Source of the DNA: Balneolales bacterium
Lineage (GTDB): Bacteria; Bacteroidota; Rhodothermia; Balneolales; HLUCCA01
DNA: 6,711 nt
Assembly (NCBI GenBank): GCA_022565415.1
Contig: JAIUMT010000179.1
Location: 1-6,711 of the forward strand
Direction of reading: 5' to 3'
Part shown: positions 1-5,680 of the stretch, piece after piece
How the letters are laid out: every line of letters starts with the position of its first letter
How positions within the stretch are numbered: position 1 is the first letter of the stretch
Made by a program: the position numbers and the translations under genes
Notes under the pieces: model-generated
What the model was told of the DNA's origin: nothing
The model's database searches: none
Seen by the model: the letters and a program-made list of their open reading frames with translations, nothing else

Positions 1-1510
1 TCGACAATCGCGACATCTGATGAAAATTCACCGCGGGGAATTGAAGTCCCGGGAAGCCAAATTTGATGGTTCCTTCAATTCGGATGTCGACCGGAAGCCA
101 GAAATCCTGACCAAAATTCGAGAACTGCTGCCTGTACCAAAGTCCGAATTCTTGTATCGGAGGCGGAAACATAACCGAGTCGCCCGGACGTAAATCCACC
201 TCGAGCAGTGCATAGACCTCGCTCAGAACGGCAATTCTACCTTCGAATGTGGGTTGAAGCCGGCGTCGTGGCGTTACCGAAATGTCGTAAACCGTGTGAC
301 CGTCCAGTTCGCGAAATCCCTCCAACTTGAAATGGTAGTAGCGCAACGCATCGGGATGCGTAACCCCGACGAGATCAAATCCGGATATCGAAATATTGTC
401 GTCGTAGAAGTTCGGGAGCAGGGTCGCTCCGGCGAAATTCTGGGAAATATCCATGTTTGAGGTTTGCTGCCGATGCACGAGCACTTCCCGGGAACCGCGC
501 CGTTTGTCCCAGTAAACGCGGGAAACACTTTCTGTGATGGAGACAATTCCGGTGTCATTTTCCAGGCGCTGACGTGTGTACGCTTCGGCGACGTACGAGT
601 CGAGCATGTCGCGCCAGATGGGTTTCCGGGCAATCACTTCGCGCATAATTCGAATCGCGGGATCTTCGCCTGTCACCACAATTTCGCCCATCGAAACCGG
701 CGTGGGCACTAATTGAACGACGATGGGTTCGGCGGATGGGGCATCGATTGCAATTCGCTGTGATTCATAGCCAATGAACCTGACTACAATGGTGACGGGC
801 ATGCTTCTGGTGCGAATCATGAACTCGCCGTTGGTGTTTGTGATGGTGCCAGTGTAAGTGTGTTCGACCTGGACGGTGGCGGCATAAAGGGGGCTGCCGG
901 ATTGTGCGTCGAAAATTTGTCCAGAAATAGAGTAGGTGATGCCCTCTCGCGAGGTGGGGCTATTGGTTAGAGAATCAATTGAAATGACGGAGGTGTGGAG
1001 TTCTCGAATTTTCTCGGGCGAATTGTAGATTTCGCCTTTATGTGAGTCTCGTGAACCATAAATGACTATATGGTCACTAATTTCGCCATGAGTATCTGAT
1101 TGGTAAATACCTCCGCTCTCATGTGATACCTTCGAGTTTAACGAAACTCCAGTATTCTTGGAATTATACATGCAGTGGAAGTCATTGTTTGACCGAGCTA
1201 GAATAGTGACCGACATGTCACTCGGGTTCCCATAAGCATTGGTCCCGTGATGGTCTTCAATTTCACGTGATTTACTCACCACAGTAGACACATCTTCGTA
1301 TTCCCTGTAAGTATTGAAGCCATGGGAGTCTATAGTTGGCTGCGAACCACAAGTGACCATAGGGTCATTTAATGTTTCCAAAGCTTCCAACGGGGTAACT
1401 TGCTTTGCTAGCTGGCTGTGTGCGAGCAACGGCTGCATCAGCCCGAAAAAAACAAAAAGAACTACCGTAGAAACAATATTTACGCGAGATGAGTTTAAAA
1501 AATTTTGCAT
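1..1510 (-). CDS. DUF5686 outer-membrane protein with carboxypeptidase-regulatory-like domain (C-terminus beyond window)
   Basis: The minus frame is open from the ATG at 1510 to the window edge: 503 residues, no stop. Residues 1-33 form a signal peptide (basic start, hydrophobic run VVLFVFFGLMQPLLA, then AHSQ). Residues 50-167 are a degenerate repeat region with no family I recognise. Residues 193-270 are a carboxypeptidase-regulatory-like beta-sandwich (SGQIFDAQSGSPLYAATV, NTNGEF, RFIGYES), followed by MGEIVVTGE as in TonB-linked outer-membrane proteins. From about 286 the sequence reads as DUF5686 (IRIMREVIARKP, SYVAEAYTRQR, RYYHFKLEGFRELDGHTVYD, and a following IAVLSEVYALLEVDLRPG). Family knowledge: such proteins are predicted outer-membrane proteins of Bacteroidota with a C-terminal barrel, which would lie off-window; substrate unknown. 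The start fits the signal peptide; no Shine-Dalgarno site is visible. Family call secure; cellular role not known. Confidence 0.87.
   Translation of the reverse strand, partial: MQNFLNSSRVNIVSTVVLFVFFGLMQPLLAHSQLAKQVTPLEALETLNDPMVTCGSQPTIDSHGFNTYREYEDVSTVVSKSREIEDHHGTNAYGNPSDMSVTILARSNNDFHCMYNSKNTGVSLNSKVSHESGGIYQSDTHGEISDHIVIYGSRDSHKGEIYNSPEKIRELHTSVISIDSLTNSPTSREGITYSISGQIFDAQSGSPLYAATVQVEHTYTGTITNTNGEFMIRTRSMPVTIVVRFIGYESQRIAIDAPSAEPIVVQLVPTPVSMGEIVVTGEDPAIRIMREVIARKPIWRDMLDSYVAEAYTRQRLENDTGIVSITESVSRVYWDKRRGSREVLVHRQQTSNMDISQNFAGATLLPNFYDDNISISGFDLVGVTHPDALRYYHFKLEGFRELDGHTVYDISVTPRRRLQPTFEGRIAVLSEVYALLEVDLRPGDSVMFPPPIQEFGLWYRQQFSNFGQDFWLPVDIRIEGTIKFGFPGLQFPAVNFHQMSRLS
1010..1363 (-). repeat. 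Degenerate 21-26-residue repeats inside the DUF5686 protein
   Basis: Residues 50-167 of the minus-strand protein align as about five imperfect units with a hydrophobic strand (VTC, VVS, VTI, VSL, IVIY), a Ser, an Asp/Glu-x-His or Ser-His, a Gly and a Tyr. The tyrosines fall at residues 68, 93, 115, 136 and 162 (spacings 25, 22, 21, 26), with histidines at 63, 88, 112, 130 and 157. Ser is about 15% of the stretch by hand count. The repeats are clear in protein and weak in DNA, so they are old or under selection for the protein pattern. A beta-solenoid or stacked beta-hairpin fold is a guess from the strand-turn periodicity. Confidence 0.5.
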
Positions 1511-1644
1511 GTTCAGTTGATAACGTCAAATAGGATTTCCAAATTACATTACCAATACGTGATTCGTTAAAATAGTTTGTAATTTAATCGTTTTTGGTTC
1601 GTTTTTGACTGGAATGATAATATTAAATTAGTGAGAGTTTATTA
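1511..1644. promoter_or_regulatory. AT-rich divergent promoter region
   Basis: This 134-base gap separates the divergent starts of the DUF5686 gene (1510, minus) and the hydrolase gene (1645, plus), so it must hold promoters for both unless they are transcribed from elsewhere. On the plus strand GATAAT at 1616-1621 lies 17 bases after TTTGGT at 1593-1598, a weak sigma70-like pair. TCGTTTTTG occurs twice, at 1588-1596 and 1599-1607, an 11-base period. AAATTACA at 1541-1548 is inverted as TGTAATTT at 1578-1585. No convincing Bacteroidota TTTG / TAnnTTTG pair was found on either strand. The promoter function is inferred from gene layout; the exact sites are uncertain. Confidence 0.45.
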
Positions 1645-2670
1645 GTGGATCCCCTCACACACGGACTCGTTGGCGCGCTCACGGCTCAGGCCGTTACCCG
1701 CCACAGGAGAATTCGTCCGACTCTAATCACCGGTTTTTTCGCCGCGCTTCTAGCCGACCTGGATATGTTCATTTACAGCGCTTCCGACCCGTTGCTGAAT
1801 GTTGAAATCCATAGACAGTTTACGCATTCGTTGCTGTTTATTCCGGTTGGAGCTCTCGTTGCGACATTAATCATGTTTTGGTTTCAGAGAAGATATCTGA
1901 GCATGGCAGAGGTGTATGTAATCAGTTTTGTTGGCTTTGCGACCAGCGGACTGCTTGATGCGTTCACGAGTTATGGCACGCAGTTGTTTTGGCCGTTTTC
2001 GGATGTTCGCCTTGCTTGGAATGTGGTGTCGGTTGTGGATCCGGTGATTACGATTGGTCTGATGGTGGCTTTTTATATGCTATTTCGTCCGGAGAGGCAC
2101 TCGCTTGCTCCGCCGAGAACTTCAAAATGGGCCTACATTGGCATTGGCTGGCTGAGTTTCTTTCTACTTTTCGGGTACGTACAGCGGGAGCGGGCAAAAT
2201 CTGCGACGCTGGATATCGCGCGGGAGCAGCAGCATATCATCGACAGGATGGTGATTAAGCCAACGCTCGGGAATCGCGTTTTGTGGCGATCGACGTACAT
2301 CACGAACGATACTATTTATACGAACGGGGTTCGACTTCGGTACTTCGGCGAATCTGAAATATACAATGGAGAAAGTGCGCCATTGGTGACAATAAGCGAT
2401 TTCGCGGCCCTTCACGGAACAGAGCATTATGAAGATTTGCTCCGTTTTGATCATTTGTCGGATGGATATCTTGTTCAACACCCCGACGAACCAGATGTAA
2501 TCGGAGATGCCCGGTATTCTATGCTACCCACATCCTTAACACCGCTTTGGGGAATTCGGCTAGATAGCACCAACACAGATGAACATGTCGGATTCGACTA
2601 TTTCCGCGATGCTAGTAAGGAAAATCGGTCTCAGCTGATTCGCATGTTACGCGGAGTTGAGTTGGAATAG
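1645..2670 (+). CDS. Membrane-bound metal-dependent hydrolase, DUF457/YdjM family
   Basis: 341 residues from a GTG start that gives MDPLTHG, the usual N-terminus of this family; GAGAG at 1633-1637 may be a weak ribosome-binding site. Motifs: H6 in DPLTH, D38 and D40 in ADLD, H56 and H61 in HRQFTHS, D105 in LLDAFTSYGTQLFWPFS, and D132 in VVDP. These His/Asp residues are the expected metal ligands. Hydrophobic segments lie near residues 25-45, 63-80, 90-108, 127-147 and 161-178, placing the protein in the inner membrane. Residues about 180-341 form a mostly soluble tail that I cannot assign to a known domain. Members are annotated as metal-dependent hydrolases by motif; the E. coli paralogue YdjM is under LexA control, but no LexA-like box was recognised here. 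Substrate unknown. The next gene starts 70 bases downstream on the same strand. Confidence 0.85.
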   Translation: MDPLTHGLVGALTAQAVTRHRRIRPTLITGFFAALLADLDMFIYSASDPLLNVEIHRQFTHSLLFIPVGALVATLIMFWFQRRYLSMAEVYVISFVGFATSGLLDAFTSYGTQLFWPFSDVRLAWNVVSVVDPVITIGLMVAFYMLFRPERHSLAPPRTSKWAYIGIGWLSFFLLFGYVQRERAKSATLDIAREQQHIIDRMVIKPTLGNRVLWRSTYITNDTIYTNGVRLRYFGESEIYNGESAPLVTISDFAALHGTEHYEDLLRFDHLSDGYLVQHPDEPDVIGDARYSMLPTSLTPLWGIRLDSTNTDEHVGFDYFRDASKENRSQLIRMLRGVELE

Positions 2671-2683
2671 GTTGACTCTGGAA

Positions 2684-2712
2684 TGTCACATTACATGATA
2701 AGTGTATATAAT
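2684..2712 (+). promoter_or_regulatory. Possible promoter of the CotH-domain gene
   Basis: A perfect TATAAT lies at 2707-2712, inside the 70-base gap between the hydrolase stop and the ATG at 2741. The hexamer 17 bases upstream, TGTCAC at 2684-2689, is a poor -35. If used, the transcript would start near 2718-2720 with a leader of about 20 bases and no Shine-Dalgarno site. The gap is AT-rich, so TATAAT by chance is quite possible; read-through from the hydrolase gene is equally compatible. Confidence 0.3.
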
Positions 2713-2740
2713 TATTTATTTAATTGTGTATTCTTACTTA

Positions 2741-5287
2741 ATGAAGTCATTAACTATTTTTCTGCTAGTTACCCTCGGGTTAACGATCTCATCTCAAGCT
2801 CAAGTACCGGATCTTCGAATAAACGAGTTTCTGGCAAGTAACTATTCCGGTATACAAGATATTGATGGAAATCGGCCTGATTGGATTGAACTATACAATG
2901 GCGGTCTCGACACGCTAATGTTAGGTGGATTCACGCTAACTGATGATCCCGACAATCCCACCATGTGGACATTTCCAGATCTATCTTTAAAGCCCGATTC
3001 CTATCTGCTCGTATTCGCTTCAAACAAAGATCGAACAACCGGCCCAGAGCTACACACTAATTTTGCTCTATCCATGTCTGGCGAATTTGTTGGAATCTAT
3101 GATGCATCGGGCTCTGTTGTAGATTCCATATCCTTTGGTCAGCAGCAAACAGACATATCATATGGTCGGGCAACCGAGAATCCATCATACTTTGTTTTTT
3201 TCGACGAACCTACACCTGGTTTCGAAAACAGTACCGCTTATGCTGGTTTTACAACGCCACCATTAGTTGTTACTCCCGGCGGATTCTATGCGGGGTCAAT
3301 ATCCGTATCATTGTTACCAGCGGCTTCATCAGATGAAATCTATTACACGGTCGATGGCACGATTCCAGACATAAATTCAAATAAGTACGCCGGTTCTTTT
3401 ACGATTACCGAAACAACTGCGCTACGTGTGGTGTCCATTGCACCCGGCGCTGTTCCAAGTCGTGTTTTAACACATACGTACTTTATAGACGAACAAGTGA
3501 ATCTGCCTTTTATCTCGTTGGTAACCGATCCAGATCACTTGTTTAGTGATGAAACCGGAATTTACGTAACCGGCACCAACGGCATTACTGGAAATTGCGA
3601 CAGTGTGACTCCCCGCAACACGAATCAAGATTGGGAAAGACCGGTAAATATTGAGTTATATGAGACGAATGGTCAGAACGCGCTCAATCAAGGTGCCGGA
3701 ATAAAGATTTTCGGGGGATGTTCTCGCACCAGATATCCTCAAAAATCGTTCTCTTTATACGCGAGGCGCATGTATGGCGACTCCCGTTTTCGGTACCCAC
3801 TATTTCCCGAGCGCCACATGACCGAATACGAATCGTTTAATTTAAGAAGTTCATCAGACGATCAGGTCTATACGATGCTGAGAGACGGTTTTTCGCAGCA
3901 AGTACTCAGGGAGTTTACGGATGTTGATTATGGTGCATATCGTCCGGCTGTAGTTTTCATAAATGGTGAATACTGGGGGATACACAACATTCGAGAACGC
4001 CAGAATCATGATTATTTAGCTGGGAATTACGGCGTAGACCCAGATAAAGTAACAATTTTGAAAAACAATGGTGAACCCGTGCGGGGTAATAGTGACGAGT
4101 ATAAAGCCATGAGGGATTATGCTGTAAGCCGGGCTGTTTCTATGCCTGCTGTATATGAACACATCCGCACCTTGATGGACACCGACCAGTACATTGATTA
4201 TCAGGCGGTCAATATATATATGTCTGAGGGAGACTGGCCGGGCAACAATATTCGATACTGGAAGTCATCAGAACCGCCATATGACCGATGGAGGTGGATT
4301 GTGTTCGACAGAGATCAGTCATTCTTGCTATCCAATTTGCACCGGAACTCGTTAGAAATGGCAACAAGTAGTACCGGAACAGGCTGGCCGAATCCACCAT
4401 GGTCTACGGTGCTATTTCGAAGACTACTAACCAATGCAGAATTCAGAAATCAATTTATTCAGATATATGCGTATCAAATGAATACTACTTTTGAGCCTGA
4501 GCGCGTCATACGAATGATTGACTATTTCGAAGCGAACATAGCAGATGAAATGCCGAGGCATATTGAAAGGTGGGGCGGAAAGCGTGATGCTGATACCAGG
4601 GAGGAGTGGATTCCCCCGGCGGTTGAGTCTATGAGTGCTTGGCGCAATTTTGTGAGTCATATACGAACCTTTGCGGTTAACCGACCTGACGTAGCAGCCA
4701 ATCACATGAAGTCGCACTTCAACATAGATGGTATGTCGGTGATGTCACTCGACTGGAATAATGTCGAGTATGGAGACATTTATTTATATAATAAGAACAT
4801 CACCGAAGAGACTTCAACGGGGCGTTATTTCAATAATATTCCAATTAAACTCACGGCAGTTCCTAAAGACAGGCATGTTTTTTCGCACTGGGTAGAGATT
4901 GAAAATGGCATTGAAACCACATACAAAGACTCAATCATTACCGTTTCTTTCCAGAATGATGTCGAGTATGTGGCACATTTTGCGAAGTCAACCGACATTG
5001 AGATGCCCATCGATAATCTTCCTAGGGTTGTAAACTTGAATCAGAACTACCCGAATCCGTTTAATCCGACTACAACTATTCGCTACGATTTGCCTCAAAA
5101 TGAACACGTTCGTTTGGCGGTTTATGACATACTTGGTCGAGAAGTGGCTGTTTTAGTTAATTCTGAGGTAGCTGCAGGATCGCATACGGTTCAGTTCAAT
5201 GCAACCAGTTTAAGTAGTGGAATTTATATTTATCGTTTAGATGTAGGTGGATCATCACTCATTAGAAGCATGACGTTCGTCAAATAG
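2741..5287 (+). CDS. T9SS-secreted CotH-kinase family protein with lamin-tail domain
   Basis: 848 residues. The ATG at 2741 is chosen because MKSLTIFLLVTLGLTISSQA is a clean signal peptide; the in-frame GTG at 2702 adds 13 hydrophobic residues ahead of it. Domains in order: lamin-tail domain about 24-160 (RINEFLASN, RPDWIELYN, LGGFTLTDD, DEPTPG); chitobiase C-terminal-like beta domain about 175-250 (IYYTVDGTIPD); CotH kinase about 254-600 (GAGIKIFGG, YPQKSFSLYARRMYG, FNLRSSSDD, VFINGEYWGIHNIRERQN, D498 in GDWPGNNIRYW, D523 and D525 in WIVFDRDQSF) with a helical tail to about 660; InlB-like repeat about 670-748 (IKLTAVP, FSHWVE, EYVAHF); T9SS type A sorting domain 765-848 (NYPNPFNPTTTIRY to IRSMTFVK). 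CotH proteins are atypical secreted kinases, best known for phosphorylating spore-coat proteins. Both Asp-containing motifs are present, so activity is plausible; the substrate is unknown. Probably exported and anchored at the cell surface. Confidence 0.9.
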   Translation: MKSLTIFLLVTLGLTISSQAQVPDLRINEFLASNYSGIQDIDGNRPDWIELYNGGLDTLMLGGFTLTDDPDNPTMWTFPDLSLKPDSYLLVFASNKDRTTGPELHTNFALSMSGEFVGIYDASGSVVDSISFGQQQTDISYGRATENPSYFVFFDEPTPGFENSTAYAGFTTPPLVVTPGGFYAGSISVSLLPAASSDEIYYTVDGTIPDINSNKYAGSFTITETTALRVVSIAPGAVPSRVLTHTYFIDEQVNLPFISLVTDPDHLFSDETGIYVTGTNGITGNCDSVTPRNTNQDWERPVNIELYETNGQNALNQGAGIKIFGGCSRTRYPQKSFSLYARRMYGDSRFRYPLFPERHMTEYESFNLRSSSDDQVYTMLRDGFSQQVLREFTDVDYGAYRPAVVFINGEYWGIHNIRERQNHDYLAGNYGVDPDKVTILKNNGEPVRGNSDEYKAMRDYAVSRAVSMPAVYEHIRTLMDTDQYIDYQAVNIYMSEGDWPGNNIRYWKSSEPPYDRWRWIVFDRDQSFLLSNLHRNSLEMATSSTGTGWPNPPWSTVLFRRLLTNAEFRNQFIQIYAYQMNTTFEPERVIRMIDYFEANIADEMPRHIERWGGKRDADTREEWIPPAVESMSAWRNFVSHIRTFAVNRPDVAANHMKSHFNIDGMSVMSLDWNNVEYGDIYLYNKNITEETSTGRYFNNIPIKLTAVPKDRHVFSHWVEIENGIETTYKDSIITVSFQNDVEYVAHFAKSTDIEMPIDNLPRVVNLNQNYPNPFNPTTTIRYDLPQNEHVRLAVYDILGREVAVLVNSEVAAGSHTVQFNATSLSSGIYIYRLDVGGSSLIRSMTFVK

Positions 5288-5321
5288 AATCGTCAGTTGA
5301 TCATTACATATATCCCAAACG

Positions 5322-5349
5322 GAAGTTCCTCATCATGCATTGGGACTTC
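5322..5349 (+). terminator. Candidate stem-loop downstream of the CotH-domain gene
   Basis: GAAGTTCC at 5322-5329 pairs with GGGACTTC at 5342-5349: eight pairs including one G-U, with a 12-base loop, starting 34 bases after the stop codon. No T-run follows, so intrinsic termination is doubtful. It may instead protect the 3' end of the transcript or mean nothing. Confidence 0.3.
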
Positions 5350-5413
5350 ACATATAATGGACAGCTACATGTGTATCGACTGCCTGGGTGGTGCATAATA
5401 CAAAGTCTATAAC

Positions 5414-5428
5414 GAAACGAGGCGTTTC
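5414..5428 (+). terminator. Small perfect hairpin, possible second terminator
   Basis: GAAACG at 5414-5419 pairs perfectly with CGTTTC at 5423-5428 around a three-base AGG loop. TTTT follows at 5437-5440, eight bases past the stem, which is further than in a canonical intrinsic terminator. It lies 127 bases after the CotH-domain stop. Six pairs arise by chance fairly often. Confidence 0.22.
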
Positions 5429-5601
5429 AACGAATGTTTTCGGGAGTGATATGCCACCACCGCAACTACACAAACGTTGATTCAGATTGCCACAGCAATA
5501 CGAGGGAGTATTTGATTCTGTTAAGCTACAGATCGTTTTCGCAAAACTATAGTTCGTATTATGATGTAAATTGTAATCGGAGAGATAACATTTGACTTAT
5601 T

Positions 5602-5674
5602 GGCCCGGTAGTTCAACAGGATAGAACGATAGCCTCCTAAGCTTTAGATTTGGGTTCGAGCCCCGACCGGGTCA
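5602..5674 (+). tRNA. tRNA-Arg, anticodon CCT
   Basis: A complete 73-base cloverleaf. The acceptor stem GGCCCGG (5602-5608) pairs with CCGGGTC (5667-5673), one G-U, and the discriminator is A5674. The D arm is GTTC / GAAC (5611-5614 with 5624-5627). The anticodon stem is ATAGC / GCTTT (5629-5633 with 5641-5645) around the loop CTCCTAA, anticodon CCT at 5636-5638, reading AGG. The variable loop is four bases (AGAT), the T arm is TTGGG / CCCGA, and the T loop is TTCGAGC. CCA is not encoded (CTC follows). The second pair of the anticodon stem (T5630-T5644) is a mismatch. The tRNA appears to be a single gene, followed six bases later by the stop codon of a convergent protein gene. Confidence 0.93.
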
Positions 5675-5680
5675 CTCCTC

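Larger units (their letters stand above)
5288..5601. other. Intergenic stretch without a recognisable gene
   Basis: These 314 bases lie between the CotH-domain gene and the tRNA. No open frame of useful length, RNA gene or insertion sequence was seen on either strand. It holds two small hairpins listed separately, and a weaker five-pair one (TCTGT at 5517-5521 with ACAGA at 5528-5532) followed by TCGTTTTC. The tRNA promoter should lie at the right end. TATTAT at 5557-5562 is the nearest -10-like hexamer, but it is 40 bases upstream of the mature tRNA and has no good -35. Confidence 0.5.

Noticed and set aside
254..712. Plus-strand open frames at 254-460 and 464-712, and out-of-frame minus frames at 28-213 and 274-633
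   Set aside because: They overlap the DUF5686 reading frame, have compositions unlike real proteins, and show no domain motifs; the minus frame from 1510 to the edge explains the region.
1010..1363. CRISPR-like or recent tandem DNA repeat
   Set aside because: The periodicity is visible only in the protein; the DNA units differ widely and have no uniform repeat-spacer structure.
1314..1520. Plus-strand open frame across the N-terminus of the DUF5686 gene
   Set aside because: It is antisense to the signal peptide and repeat region, has no recognisable motif, and nothing supports its expression.
2702..2740. Alternative GTG start adding 13 residues to the CotH-domain protein
   Set aside because: The added residues (VYIIIYLIVYSYL) are AT-rich hydrophobic read-through ahead of a complete signal peptide that starts at ATG 2741, and the TATAAT at 2707-2712 would lie inside the coding region.
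4209..5010. Minus-strand open frames within the CotH-domain gene
   Set aside because: The plus frame there contains the CotH catalytic motifs and the InlB-like repeat; the minus frames have no domain signal.
5288..5601. A riboswitch, small RNA or attachment site beside the tRNA
   Set aside because: The hairpins are short and isolated, no conserved aptamer pattern was seen, and no partial copy of the tRNA 3' end or integrase gene is present to indicate integration.
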